DNA of 64,000 nucleotides from Arcanobacterium bovis (GTDB lineage: Bacteria > Actinomycetota > Actinomycetes > Actinomycetales > Actinomycetaceae). The notes beneath the pieces are model-generated. The model ran no database searches. It was not told the DNA's origin and saw nothing but the letters and a program-made list of their open reading frames with translations. Positions 1 through 8,746 of the stretch are shown here, piece after piece; position 1 is the first letter of the stretch; every line of letters starts with the position of its first letter. Location of the stretch: contig NZ_SJDT01000001.1 in assembly GCF_004331995.1 (NCBI RefSeq), forward strand, positions 372,001-436,000, read 5' to 3'. The position numbers and the translations under genes are program-made.

Positions 1-442
1 CGACGTCGAAATACACGTTTCCTTCATCACCCACGTAAGCATGACCACAGTCGATAATGCGCTGGATCAGCTCGATCATTTCTGGCACATGTGCTGTAGC
101 GCGCGGCTCGTAGCTGGGACGCAACACGCCAAGCGCGTCATAAGCTGCCGTAAATTCGTTTTCGAATCGGTAAGCCCAAGCCCACCACGGCCAGCCAGCT
201 TCGGCAGATTTGTTGAGGATTTTGTCGTCAATATCAGTGACATTGCGAATCAGCGTGACCTCATACCCACTGCGGCGCAACCAGCGAACAAGCACGTCAA
301 AGGCAAGTGCTGAGCGAATATGACCAATGTGCGGAGAGCCTTGCACAGTGGCGCCACACAAATAAATTCCAACCTTGCCGGGCTGGATTGGTTCAAAATC
401 GCGTGTGGAGCGCGTCGCAGAGTCATGGATTCTTAGAGTCAC
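1..442 (-). CDS. cysS: Cysteine--tRNA ligase, N-terminal part (cut by window edge)
   Basis: Charges tRNA-Cys with cysteine in the cytoplasm. About 147 N-terminal residues are visible and the frame runs open off the left edge. The class I synthetase HIGH motif appears as HIGHIRSA after an [11 protein letters not shown] segment, and Cys29 of that segment corresponds to the zinc/cysteine-binding cysteine of the family. NVTDIDDKI is also typical of CysRS. The start is a GTG at 442-440; an ATG one base upstream is out of frame and reads straight into TGA. In related actinobacteria cysS follows carD-ispD-ispF, and here the same order holds except that an oppositely oriented transporter gene sits between ispF and cysS. 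It could be the related ligase MshC, but the [11 protein letters not shown] start and the neighbours favour CysS. Confidence 0.9.
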   Translation of the reverse strand, partial: MTLRIHDSATRSTRDFEPIQPGKVGIYLCGATVQGSPHIGHIRSALAFDVLVRWLRRSGYEVTLIRNVTDIDDKILNKSAEAGWPWWAWAYRFENEFTAAYDALGVLRPSYEPRATAHVPEMIELIQRIIDCGHAYVGDEGNVYFDV

Positions 443-662
443 ATAACTAGCCTACCTTGCCACGCTAAATTCGTGCCAAAATACTGCACACTTTGGCTAT
501 TTTGCGGTTATCGTCATGCTATTTGGCACGATCTTGCACGCAGCGACAACGCGAGCTTGCACCCGTAAAAATGCGAATTTTCACGCCCGCAAGCAAAACA
601 ATTTACTGGTTGTTTATGCGTGGTTTTACAATTTGTTGAAATTTCGAAGTATTTTGGTAAGT

Positions 663-2108
663 ATGACTGAACAAAATTCAGCACAAGCTGTGCTGCCTCC
701 AGACGCTGCCATCGCAAGCCTTGTTTCTGATTCCATTAACGACGACGGCGTTACCAGCAAGTCTCCCAGCCTCAACGGCGATCTTTCCACCAGTAGCGAC
801 AAGGTTTTCACCAAAGCCGTGCTGGCATGGGGCTCGTGGGACTGGGCATCGGCAGCATTCAACGCAGTGGTAACTACCTTTGTGTTTTCCGTGTACCTCA
901 CGAACGCCAAGCTTTTCGGATCTTCTGCAAATACCCTGCTTGGTTACGCTCTCTCCATTGCTGGAATTATCATCGCCATCGTGGCACCCGCTCTCGGTCA
1001 GAGTGTTGATCGAAGCGGAAAATCCGCAACGGTACTGCGTATCGCAACGCTGAGCGTCGTCGTCATCATCGCAGGACTCTTCTTTGTATCGCCGAACGAA
1101 AACCGCCTCTGGCTCGGTCTGTTCTTGCTCGCTGCCGGAAATATCGCTTTTGAAACTGGCTCGGTTATTTATAACGCCATGATCTCGGACATCTCCACAC
1201 CAAAGACTGTTGGGCGCATTTCGGGATTCGGCTGGGGTCTGGGCTATGTGGGCGGAATTGTTCTGCTCTTGACGCTGTTCGTCGGATTCATCAGCCCCGA
1301 GGTCGGCTGGTTCGGAGTCACCAAAGACAACGGCCTCAACATCCGTGTTGCCATGCTGATCGCCGCGGCATGGGCGCTGATTTTCTCGGCTCCCCTGCTC
1401 ATCACTGCCAAAGACAAACCACGCCGCGAAGGAACGTCGAGCGCTGGAATTATCGACGCATACAAGCAGCTCTTCGCCTCAATTCGCCATCTGTGGGACG
1501 TGGATCGTTCCGTGGTGTGGTTCCTCATTTCCTCCGCAATTTATCGCGACGGCCTTGCCGGAGTATTCACCTTCGGCGCGATTTTGGCCTCTACCGCTTT
1601 CGGTTTCAGCGGTGGCGAAGTCATTATCTTCGGCGTGATTTCGAACGTTGTGGCAGGTATCGCCACCATTGGCTTCGGCTTCCTCGACGACAAGCTCGGC
1701 TCGCGCGCCGTCGTCATTATGTCAGTTGCCTCCATGACGGTATTTTCGCTCATCGTTTTCCTGTTCCACGACGGCGTAGGATCGCTTGACGCAAAAGGCG
1801 TATTTTGGGTGTTTGGCGTGGGATTGTGCGTTTTTGTGGGCCCAACACAGTCTGCCTCACGCACATATTTGGCACGAATCGCTCCTAAGGGCGAGGAAGG
1901 CGAGCTGTTTGGTCTCTATGCGACGACGGGGCGCGCTGTTTCGTTCCTCGCGCCGTTCATGTATTCGACGGCGATCAGTATCGGCGCAGCTCTTACTGGC
2001 CTTTCCCTAGATGCCGCAGCTTATTTCGGAATCCTCGGAATTGCGTTCGTGCTGTTCATTGGTCTGCTCACTTTCATTCCAGTAAAAGCGCAGATCAAGG
2101 ACTACTAA
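663..2108 (+). CDS. MFS transporter, UMF1/Atg22-like family
   Basis: Predicted polytopic membrane transporter of 481 residues with about twelve hydrophobic segments. After a hydrophilic N-terminus, the first membrane segment starts with AWGSWDWASAAFNAVV, which matches the W-x-x-Y/W-D-W-A-x-S-A-F signature of the UMF1 family (related to the vacuolar effluxer Atg22). The substrate is unknown; Atg22 itself exports amino acids from vacuoles, but this cannot be transferred safely. The frame is open upstream to 516, but the stretch before 663 does not look like protein, so the ATG at 663 is preferred; its ribosome binding site is weak. The gene lies convergent to ispF and interrupts the usual ispF-cysS adjacency. 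Confidence 0.75.
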   Translation: MTEQNSAQAVLPPDAAIASLVSDSINDDGVTSKSPSLNGDLSTSSDKVFTKAVLAWGSWDWASAAFNAVVTTFVFSVYLTNAKLFGSSANTLLGYALSIAGIIIAIVAPALGQSVDRSGKSATVLRIATLSVVVIIAGLFFVSPNENRLWLGLFLLAAGNIAFETGSVIYNAMISDISTPKTVGRISGFGWGLGYVGGIVLLLTLFVGFISPEVGWFGVTKDNGLNIRVAMLIAAAWALIFSAPLLITAKDKPRREGTSSAGIIDAYKQLFASIRHLWDVDRSVVWFLISSAIYRDGLAGVFTFGAILASTAFGFSGGEVIIFGVISNVVAGIATIGFGFLDDKLGSRAVVIMSVASMTVFSLIVFLFHDGVGSLDAKGVFWVFGVGLCVFVGPTQSASRTYLARIAPKGEEGELFGLYATTGRAVSFLAPFMYSTAISIGAALTGLSLDAAAYFGILGIAFVLFIGLLTFIPVKAQIKDY

Positions 2109-2132
2109 GCAAGACGAACGGGAAACTAAAGG

Positions 2133-2630
2133 CTAAGCGCGATAAACGAGCGCCGTGGCGATAGCCGCTAGTCCCTCGTTGCGGCCAGTAAATCCAAGGT
2201 GGTCGGTGGTTGTTGCAGAAATGGCCACCGGCGCACCGAGGATCATGCTCATCGTCTCTTCCGCTTCTACCTTTCTCGGTAAAAATCGTGGACGTTGCCC
2301 AATAATTTGCACAGATACGTTCGCAATTTCCCAACCTTCGCCGCGCACTTGCCGCGCTGATTCAGCGAGCAACTGCGCACCGGTAGCTCCTGCCCACTGG
2401 GGTTGGTCGGTGCCAAACACTGTGCCCAAATCACCCACACCAGAGGCAATCAAAATTGCATCACAAGCTGCGTGAGCTGCTACATCGGCGTCGGAGTGCC
2501 CTTCAAGCCCACGTACGCCCGGCCACTCCAAACACGCGAGCATCATCGGACGCCCAGGCTGCTTCGAAAATGCGTGAACATCCATTCCGGTGCCCACGCG
2601 CATATTTCGTGGATTCACGAGATCTTTCAC
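2133..2630 (-). CDS. ispF: 2-C-methyl-D-erythritol 2,4-cyclodiphosphate synthase
   Basis: Converts CDP-methylerythritol 2-phosphate to methylerythritol 2,4-cyclodiphosphate in the MEP isoprenoid pathway. The metal-binding DVH near the N-terminus, [11 protein letters not shown] in the middle and [13 protein letters not shown] near the C-terminus are family hallmarks. The GTG start overlaps the ispD stop as GTGA, which suggests translational coupling. An internal ATG at 2603 ([12 protein letters not shown]) would put the metal ligands at the classical Asp8/His10 and give the usual family length, so the true start could be there. It is the third gene of a carD-ispD-ispF operon. Confidence 0.95.
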   Translation of the reverse strand: MKDLVNPRNMRVGTGMDVHAFSKQPGRPMMLACLEWPGVRGLEGHSDADVAAHAACDAILIASGVGDLGTVFGTDQPQWAGATGAQLLAESARQVRGEGWEIANVSVQIIGQRPRFLPRKVEAEETMSMILGAPVAISATTTDHLGFTGRNEGLAAIATALVYRA

Positions 2631-3337
2631 CTCGTACTTTCATGGCAATTTACCGTGCGTTGGCTAACTATAAGCTCAGCAACCGCAAGGTCAAAGGGTG
2701 TGGTAACTTTCATCGACTCAGCATCGCCTTGCACGCAAAACACTGGCTCTCCGAGTAGCTCAACCAAAGCGGCATCATCCGGCGCGGCACTCTGTTCACT
2801 TTCGGACATCCGTTTCCCCTGCTCATGTGCCCGTCGAAGCAAATCAGTATCGAAGCCTTGGGGCGTTTGCACCGCTCGGAGAATGGAACGATCCAGCGTT
2901 TCTGTCACGACGTCGTTCGCATCAGTTTTCTTGATCGTATCGGTCACCGCAAGAACCGGAATCACTGCACGATGTCCGTTTTCAAGCGCCGCAACCACTG
3001 AACGAATCACTGCCGACGGCGTGAGTGCACGAGCGGCGTCGTGAACCAAAACGACGTCAGCATCAACGACGGCGACGCCGTGCGCTACAGATTCTTGGCG
3101 GGTACGCCCGCCCACCACAAGCCGCGCACGCAAACCTGCGTTTTCTAAAGCTGTTGAAAATTCATACTCATAGCCGGCGGGGATAGTCACGATCACGTCC
3201 GAAATGCCAGCTTCGCACACGCCTCGAACTGCATGAACGATAAGAGTTTCGCCCGCGAGCTTCACCAAAGCTTTGGGAATCTGCGCGCCTAAACGTGAAC
3301 CGGAGCCAGCTCCAACAATAACGGCAGCAATTTTCAT
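2627..3337 (-). CDS. ispD: 2-C-methyl-D-erythritol 4-phosphate cytidylyltransferase
   Basis: Transfers CMP from CTP to methylerythritol 4-phosphate, the third step of the MEP pathway. The 236-residue protein opens with the nucleotide-binding loop [17 protein letters not shown] (usually AAGxGxR), followed by the VHDAARAL motif and RAVQTPQGF near the C-terminus; all fit IspD. It starts about 9 bp after the carD stop and overlaps ispF by 4 bp, so carD, ispD and ispF are probably one transcript. This order is the usual one in actinobacteria. Confidence 0.95.
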   Translation of the reverse strand: MKIAAVIVGAGSGSRLGAQIPKALVKLAGETLIVHAVRGVCEAGISDVIVTIPAGYEYEFSTALENAGLRARLVVGGRTRQESVAHGVAVVDADVVLVHDAARALTPSAVIRSVVAALENGHRAVIPVLAVTDTIKKTDANDVVTETLDRSILRAVQTPQGFDTDLLRRAHEQGKRMSESEQSAAPDDAALVELLGEPVFCVQGDAESMKVTTPFDLAVAELIVSQRTVNCHESTR

Positions 3338-3346
3338 TGCAGAATG

Positions 3347-3955
3347 TTATTTAGCAGCGTCAGTAGCGGAATCGTCAGCAGATTCAGTGCTGGATGCCGA
3401 ATCGGCACTGGCTGCGCTCGGGGCGCTGGCTGGTGTAGCTACTTCATCAGCAGAATCAGCGGAGCCGGCTGAAAACTCGCCCAGGATTTCGTTGAGAAGC
3501 TCGCCCGCTTCGTCTTCAGAAATGTCACGCGCAAGCGCCACTTCGGAGCCAAGAATACCGCGAGCCTGGGAAAGCATACGCTTCTCGCCAGCCGAAAGAC
3601 CACGATCATTATTTCGGCGCGAAAGGTCACGAACCACTTCGGCAACTTTATTAACATCGCCCGACGTCAATTTCTCGCCATTCGCTTTATAACGGCGTGA
3701 CCAGTTCGACGGCTCTTCCACGTTCTCTTCACGAAGAACTGAGAACACACGCTCGAGCTGTTCGTCATTAGAAACATCGCGCACACCCACCTGCTCGATT
3801 GAATCGGCAGGCACCTGGATCGTCATGTCACCTTGGATAATTCGCAAGGTGAGGTACATGCGCTTCTCACCTCGGATCGTTTTTTCCGAAATGTCCTCGA
3901 TGTACGCTGCGCCGTGATGGGGGTAAACGACGGTTTCACCAACTTGAAAAGTCAT
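3347..3955 (-). CDS. carD: CarD-family RNA polymerase-binding transcription factor
   Basis: Global regulator that binds the RNA polymerase beta subunit and stabilises the open promoter complex. Residues 1-60 form the RNAP-interacting (RID) domain, beginning [17 protein letters not shown], followed by an alpha-helical DNA-contacting domain up to about residue 160. Residues 160-202 are an Ala/Ser/Asp/Glu-rich low-complexity tail absent from the roughly 160-residue mycobacterial CarD; its role is unknown and it looks disordered. It leads the carD-ispD-ispF operon. The start ATG at 3955 is preceded by only a weak purine-rich site. Confidence 0.93.
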   Translation of the reverse strand: MTFQVGETVVYPHHGAAYIEDISEKTIRGEKRMYLTLRIIQGDMTIQVPADSIEQVGVRDVSNDEQLERVFSVLREENVEEPSNWSRRYKANGEKLTSGDVNKVAEVVRDLSRRNNDRGLSAGEKRMLSQARGILGSEVALARDISEDEAGELLNEILGEFSAGSADSADEVATPASAPSAASADSASSTESADDSATDAAK

Positions 3956-4036
3956 TGCGATCTCAATTCTTTCTGCTTTCTAACCTCTATTCTACCAAAG
4001 GTGCACGAAAGAATAATGTGAGATTTCTTGAGCACC

Positions 4037-4735
4037 CTACTCGCCGCTCACAAGCTTGTAACCTAGGCCACGAACCGTCACAAGAATCTTGGGCTGTGCA
4101 GGGTCTTCTTCGATCTTCGTTCTAATCCGCTTAACGTGAACATCCAAAGTTTTCGTATCGCCGATGTAGTCAATTCCCCAAATGCGGTCGAGGATCTGGC
4201 CACGCGTGAGCACGCGATCAGGGTTCTCCATAAGATATTCGAGCAACTCAAATTCGCGCAGTGGCATCGACACCAAGTCGCCACCGATCCGAACTTCGTG
4301 CGCCTCAATATTCATTTCGATGGCTCCCACGCGCAGCACGTCATTCACATCGGCCGACGTCGTTTCTCCAGTAGACGCCGTACGCCGCAGTAGCGCCCGC
4401 ACGCGCGCAAGCAACTCGCGGTAGGAATAAGGTTTGGTTACGTAGTCATCCGCTCCAAGTTCGAGGCCAACAACTTTATCGATTTCCGCGTCCTTGGCGG
4501 TGAGCATGATAATCGGCACCTGCGATTCTTGGCGGATTTTTCGGCACACTTCGGTGCCTGAGAGCTTGGGCAACATGAGGTCCAACAACACGAGATCGAC
4601 GTCCGCTGTAGAAAAACGCTCCAAAGCGAGCAGGCCATTCTCGGCTTGAATCACGTCATAGCCATCTCGACCGAGATTGAAAGCAAGCGTTTCTCGATAC
4701 GTAGGCTCGTCTTCTACCAGAAGAATCGTCGTCAT
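4037..4735 (-). CDS. regX3: OmpR/PhoB-family response regulator (RegX3-like)
   Basis: DNA-binding response regulator of 232 residues, the partner of the histidine kinase encoded just upstream. The receiver domain (about 1-115) has acidic residues Glu8/Asp9, phospho-acceptor Asp52 in LLDLMLP, and the TKPYS lysine. The C-terminal winged-helix domain (about 130-230) contains REFELLEYLM and the conserved VHVKRIRTKIE. Placement beside senX3, phoU and gpmA matches the mycobacterial senX3-regX3 phosphate-sensing locus, so a role in the phosphate-starvation response is inferred. An AAGGA ribosome binding site precedes the ATG. Confidence 0.88.
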   Translation of the reverse strand: MTTILLVEDEPTYRETLAFNLGRDGYDVIQAENGLLALERFSTADVDLVLLDLMLPKLSGTEVCRKIRQESQVPIIMLTAKDAEIDKVVGLELGADDYVTKPYSYRELLARVRALLRRTASTGETTSADVNDVLRVGAIEMNIEAHEVRIGGDLVSMPLREFELLEYLMENPDRVLTRGQILDRIWGIDYIGDTKTLDVHVKRIRTKIEEDPAQPKILVTVRGLGYKLVSGE

Positions 4736-4805
4736 TATTGTTCCTTACTCATAATTTGCTGTTGATTTTCACTACGCAAAGCCTCAAATTCCCCTATGTC
4801 ACACA

Positions 4806-5978
4806 TCACTGCTCCGCACCGTTGGCCTGCTCACCACTGTGTGCCACCGCCACAGGCTCTTCGTATCGCGGCAAAGAAATGGTGAACGTTGAACCGCGCC
4901 CAACTTCACTCCACAAGCCGATACTGCCACCGTGATCTGCTATTACATGCTTGACGATACTCAATCCGAGTCCAGTTCCACCCGTATCGCGCGAGCGCGC
5001 TTCGTCGGCGCGATAGAAGCGCTCAAATACGCGGTCTTGGATTTCGCGCGGGATTCCTACACCTTCGTCAATCACAGCAATCTTCACTTTTCCCCCATCG
5101 GCGGATAATCCCACCGACACCGTGGACTGGGATGGAGAGTAGCGCACGGCATTATCGAGCAGGTTGCGCACCGCCGTCGTCAATAACGAATGATCGCCCA
5201 CCACTTGCAAGCCTTTGGTACCGCCGCAACGCAAGGTGATTCCGTGTAACTGCGCGTCAAGTTGCATACGTTCGATAGCTTCGGCGACGACGTCGTCCAC
5301 CGAAAGTACCTGCGGATTCGCAAGCGCATCGCCCTCTTGAAGACGCGAGAGCTGGATAATTTCTTGCACCAATTCACCAAGCCGCGCTGATTCTTGCTCG
5401 AGTTTATTCGCAAAGTTCTCAACTAACTCTGCCTCACCTGATACCTGTTGCAAGGTTTCAGACAAGAGCTTGATCGCGCCCACCGGCGTCTTCAATTCGT
5501 GCGAAACGTTCGCCACGAAATCGCGGCGAGTTTGGTCGAGACGCCGTTTCTCGGTTTGATCCTCAAAGAGCACGATAGCGTGTGTATCCATCACTGGGGC
5601 AACGCGCACCCAAATGCGGCGCGAGGGCGAATCTTTCGTAGTTTTGCGCATGTCGAATTCGGCGTCGCGCGCCACGCCTGTCTCCAAAACAGTGGTGACA
5701 ATCGAGGCGATATTGCGCCGCAACGCACCCTCTTGAATCAACCCGAACGCCGTGGCAAGTTCCGAAGAATGACGAATTGTTAAATCAGGATTAACCACAA
5801 TTACACCCTGCGGTAACGCGTCGAGCATTGACATCACGCGCTGCTCGGCAAGGTCGGTATCCTCGACGAGCTTCTTTTGGGTGCGTTTCTTCAAAATACG
5901 TGTTTCAGTAAGCCAAACTACCGCAACGGTACTCGCTCCAAGGGCAATTCCCAGAACGAAAATCAGCGCATCGTGCAT
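4806..5978 (-). CDS. senX3: Sensor histidine kinase (SenX3-like)
   Basis: Membrane sensor kinase of 390 residues. One N-terminal membrane segment (about 4-23) is followed by a PAS-like region (about 45-140), then a dimerisation/phosphoacceptor domain with NVSHELKTP (phospho-His about residue 160), and a HATPase domain with N, G1 and G2 boxes (NLLDNAVRYS, DEGVGIP, GTGLGLSIVKH). It is transcribed toward regX3, about 70 bp away, and is divergent from phoU. This is the layout of phosphate two-component loci in actinobacteria, where PhoU links the kinase to the Pst transporter. No Pst genes are in the window. No clear ribosome binding site is seen before the ATG. Confidence 0.87.
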   Translation of the reverse strand: MHDALIFVLGIALGASTVAVVWLTETRILKKRTQKKLVEDTDLAEQRVMSMLDALPQGVIVVNPDLTIRHSSELATAFGLIQEGALRRNIASIVTTVLETGVARDAEFDMRKTTKDSPSRRIWVRVAPVMDTHAIVLFEDQTEKRRLDQTRRDFVANVSHELKTPVGAIKLLSETLQQVSGEAELVENFANKLEQESARLGELVQEIIQLSRLQEGDALANPQVLSVDDVVAEAIERMQLDAQLHGITLRCGGTKGLQVVGDHSLLTTAVRNLLDNAVRYSPSQSTVSVGLSADGGKVKIAVIDEGVGIPREIQDRVFERFYRADEARSRDTGGTGLGLSIVKHVIADHGGSIGLWSEVGRGSTFTISLPRYEEPVAVAHSGEQANGAEQ

Positions 5979-6042
5979 AGTTTTAGCCTAGCGCTTTCCG
6001 CTTCCCGATATGGAAACGAGCGAAAAACTGGCAACCTTTTGT

Positions 6043-6061
6043 TTACCTAAATTATAGGTAA
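6043..6061. promoter_or_regulatory. Palindrome in the senX3-phoU divergent promoter region
   Basis: TTACCTA-aatta-TAGGTAA is a perfect 7-bp inverted repeat with a 5-bp spacer, in an AT-rich stretch between the divergent senX3 and phoU genes. Such a site could bind a dimeric regulator. RegX3 is a candidate because the GTTTACC half recalls the GTTCACC element reported for mycobacterial RegX3, but this is inference. Confidence 0.4.
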
Positions 6062-6158
6062 TGTTCAAAATTATCTGGTTAGCTTATATAAAGAACATGG
6101 GTGCAGTGTGCTCACTCATGCGTATTTGTTGTATATACATAAACTCGAAGGAGCCCAC

Positions 6159-6842
6159 GTGCGCGAACAGTTCTATCAGCAGATGAACCAACTTGCCGAG
6201 ACGCTAGTCGTTGAGGCAAAAGCTGCGGCGAAGGCAATGAGCGGTGCAGCGGAAGCACTGCGCGATGCCAATCTCACCAAGGCCGAGAAAGTTATCGACG
6301 CCGATCGCAAAATCGATTTGCTCGAACGCACCGTCGATGAAATGGGCGTATCCTTGCTCGCTCGGCAAGCTCCGGTAGCATCTGACCTGCGCATCGTAGT
6401 TTCGGCACTTCGTCTCTCGGCAACCCTTGAGCGCATGGGCGATCTGGCTCGTCACGTGGCATATATTGCGCGTGGCCGCTATCCCGATGTAGCCGTTCCG
6501 GGCGATGTTCACAAACTTCTCGTGACGATGGCAGATCACGCCGCCGCAGTTGGCAAGAACGTGGCTGAGCTTGTTGAAACCCGCGATCTTTCCCTCGCAG
6601 CTCAAATTGTTGAGGAAGACGACGTGCTCGACGATCTTCATGCGAAATCCTTCCAGATCGTTTTGGACGATTCGCAAGAACTTACCCGCCAAGAAATCGT
6701 CGACATCGTGTTGCTCGGCCGCTACCTTGAGCGCTACGGCGATCATGCTGTTTCAGTGGCTCGTCGAATGAACTTTTTGGTGAAGGGACTGGGCAACGAC
6801 GGCAGCGATCCGTTTGCCGAGGTAGATCTCACCGAAGTGTGA
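6159..6842 (+). CDS. phoU: Phosphate signalling regulator PhoU
   Basis: Cytoplasmic negative regulator of phosphate signalling and transport. The 227-residue protein has two PhoU three-helix repeats with the family's acidic metal-binding patches: LERMGDLARHVAYIA in the first and LERYGDHAVSVARR in the second. The start is taken as the GTG at 6159 (VREQFYQQMNQL) because a GAAGGAG site lies just upstream and PhoU proteins normally begin with this R-x-x-F/Y motif; the frame is open to 6108 but the extra residues are not family-like. It is divergent from senX3-regX3. Confidence 0.92.
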   Translation: MREQFYQQMNQLAETLVVEAKAAAKAMSGAAEALRDANLTKAEKVIDADRKIDLLERTVDEMGVSLLARQAPVASDLRIVVSALRLSATLERMGDLARHVAYIARGRYPDVAVPGDVHKLLVTMADHAAAVGKNVAELVETRDLSLAAQIVEEDDVLDDLHAKSFQIVLDDSQELTRQEIVDIVLLGRYLERYGDHAVSVARRMNFLVKGLGNDGSDPFAEVDLTEV

Positions 6843-6923
6843 AAATCTCTGTGAGAACCTCTACAAGCATCTTTAATAGAACCTCGCAATGTAAAAGCGT
6901 GACGTTGTAGCGATTGATTTATG

Positions 6924-6963
6924 CAGGTGGGGGCATGATTCTTTGGAATCATGCCCCCACCTG
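6924..6963. terminator. Bidirectional hairpin between phoU and gpmA
   Basis: A perfect 18-bp stem with a 4-base loop (arms 6924-6941 and 6946-6963, rich in G and C) sits between the convergent phoU and gpmA genes. There is no U-tract on either side, so it would be an I-shaped terminator or an RNA-stabilising hairpin. Confidence 0.75.
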
Positions 6964-7048
6964 TTGCGCAAGACCTGCTTAATTCACAGCCCCTGCTCAA
7001 TCACCGTTGAGCTGTACGGTTTTAGCTGTGCCATTTTCTTGGCGACGC

Positions 7049-7789
7049 TCACTTGCCCTGGTTGGCCACAGCCTCAATAGCTGCCTTTGCCGCTTCAGGA
7101 TCAAGGTAGGTGCCACCCTTCACTACTGGCTTGAGAGTATCCTCATCAAGTTCGTAGTAGAGCGGAATGCCGGTTGGAATATTCAAACCAGCGATTTCAT
7201 CGTCGGAAATACCGTCGAGGTGCTTCACAATTGCACGCAACGAGTTGCCGTGCGCCGCAATCATAACCGTCTTGCCAGTCTTGAGATCAGGAACGATCTG
7301 CTCTTCCCAGTAAGGGAGCATGCGCTCAAGCACGTCCTTCAAGCATTCGGTAGCTGGAATAGGTTCACCCGCATAGCGTGGATCCGTATCCTGCGAGAAC
7401 TCTGAGCCAAGCTCAATTGCTGGTGGTGGCACGTCGTACGAACGACGCCATTCCATGAAGAGCTCCTCGCCGTATTCGTCGCGGATTTCCTTCTTGTTCT
7501 TGCCCTGGAGCGCACCGTAGTGACGCTCGTTCAAACGCCAATTGCGCTTGACTGGGATCCAGTGGCGATCAGCGGCATCAAGTGCGAGATTCGCAGTCAT
7601 GATTGCACGACGCAGCATCGAGGTGTGCAATACATCTGGCAGCACCTCTGCATCAATGAGTAGCTGGCCTGCGCGGCGAGCTTCCTGCGTGCCCTTTTCC
7701 GACAACGGAACGTCTACCCAGCCAGTGAACAGGTTCTTCGCGTTCCATTCACTCTCGCCGTGGCGTACAAGTACCAGTTTGTAAGTCAT
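7049..7789 (-). CDS. gpmA: 2,3-bisphosphoglycerate-dependent phosphoglycerate mutase
   Basis: Glycolytic/gluconeogenic enzyme interconverting 3- and 2-phosphoglycerate. The 246-residue protein has the phosphohistidine motif [10 protein letters not shown] (His about 10), [15 protein letters not shown], the [11 protein letters not shown] segment and the second catalytic histidine in [16 protein letters not shown]. Length and motifs are fully standard for the dimeric cofactor-dependent class. In mycobacteria gpm1 also sits beside senX3-regX3, so this is conserved synteny. Confidence 0.97.
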   Translation of the reverse strand: MTYKLVLVRHGESEWNAKNLFTGWVDVPLSEKGTQEARRAGQLLIDAEVLPDVLHTSMLRRAIMTANLALDAADRHWIPVKRNWRLNERHYGALQGKNKKEIRDEYGEELFMEWRRSYDVPPPAIELGSEFSQDTDPRYAGEPIPATECLKDVLERMLPYWEEQIVPDLKTGKTVMIAAHGNSLRAIVKHLDGISDDEIAGLNIPTGIPLYYELDEDTLKPVVKGGTYLDPEAAKAAIEAVANQGK

Positions 7790-7903
7790 ATTAAACTTCC
7801 TAGTATTGAAGTGGTTTGTTTATGCGCTATGCGCACCAGAACCATTCTATCGAATTTTGCCCTCGACCATACAGGACTATCAACCAAGGTATAACGTGCA
7901 AAT

Positions 7904-8698
7904 ATGGAGTTATTGATCGCGAGTCTAGTTGGAATCTTCGTGGGCACTGTTGTGGGAGCTCTGGGAGCCGGCGGCGGAATTTTGGCGATTCCGTTTTTGG
8001 TATTCGCGTTGAAACAAAATCCGCACGACGCCGCAGCTGCCTCGCTCTTTATCGTAGGGTTCAGTTCGCTCGTTTCCCTATTTTTACGACGCCGGCAAGT
8101 GCAGTGGCAGCAAGGTTTCCTTTTCGCTGTGCTCAGCATCGTAGGCGCCGTCGCTGGTGCGCGGCTTAATGTGTTGGTGCAACCACAGTATTTGCTCTAT
8201 TCCTTCTGCGTATTGCTTGTTGTGATCGCTTTTGCCATGCTCAGCAAGGCTCGGCGGGAGCAAGCTGCGAACGGCACGAAGGTGACGACGACCGACGCGC
8301 ACGCAGCAACGCAAGCACACCGGCGTCGTCCCCTGTGGTTTCTCGCTCTTTGCGCGACCGCAACTGGGCTACTAACGGGATTTTTCGGTATCGGCGGCGG
8401 GATCGTGATAGTGCCTATTTTGGTGTTCGCCTTGGGATTCACGATGCCGCTGGCAACTGCAACGTCTTTGCTGGTGATGGTCATAACTGCCGCAGTTGGC
8501 CTGCTGGCGCGCCTTGGAACTGGCATTCATATTGATGCGGGGATCGTGCTGTTTTTTACGGCTGGCTCAATGCTTGGCAGCGCCGTGGGCAGCAAAATCA
8601 CCCGCAAAGCTCGCAATTCCACTCTCACCTTGGCATTTGCAATTTTGCTATTGGGCGTAGCTGGGGCAACCGTAACACTAACGGCTCTCGGATACTGA
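7904..8698 (+). CDS. TSUP-family (TauE/SafE) membrane permease
   Basis: Polytopic membrane protein of 264 residues with about eight hydrophobic segments in two homologous halves. The first half begins GTVVGALGAGGGILAIPFLVF and the second has LLTGFFGIGGGIVIVPILV, the duplicated G-x-G-G-G motif typical of the TauE/SafE sulfite/sulfonate exporter family. Its substrate, possibly a sulfur-containing or organic anion, cannot be deduced. A short His/Arg-rich linker near residue 130 joins the halves. It is divergent from gpmA and ends within a terminator hairpin. Confidence 0.85.
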   Translation: MELLIASLVGIFVGTVVGALGAGGGILAIPFLVFALKQNPHDAAAASLFIVGFSSLVSLFLRRRQVQWQQGFLFAVLSIVGAVAGARLNVLVQPQYLLYSFCVLLVVIAFAMLSKARREQAANGTKVTTTDAHAATQAHRRRPLWFLALCATATGLLTGFFGIGGGIVIVPILVFALGFTMPLATATSLLVMVITAAVGLLARLGTGIHIDAGIVLFFTAGSMLGSAVGSKITRKARNSTLTLAFAILLLGVAGATVTLTALGY

Positions 8699-8710
8699 TC
8701 CGAGAGCCGT
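8681..8710 (+). terminator. Terminator overlapping the TSUP stop codon
   Basis: A perfect 13-bp inverted repeat (arms 8681-8693 and 8698-8710) with a 4-base loop includes the last codons and the TGA of the TSUP gene. The convergent lysP gene ends 36 bp further on, so the hairpin may serve both. Confidence 0.7.
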
Positions 8711-8746
8711 CAGTACTGTTGTTATTATTCGTTCACGCCTGGGATG

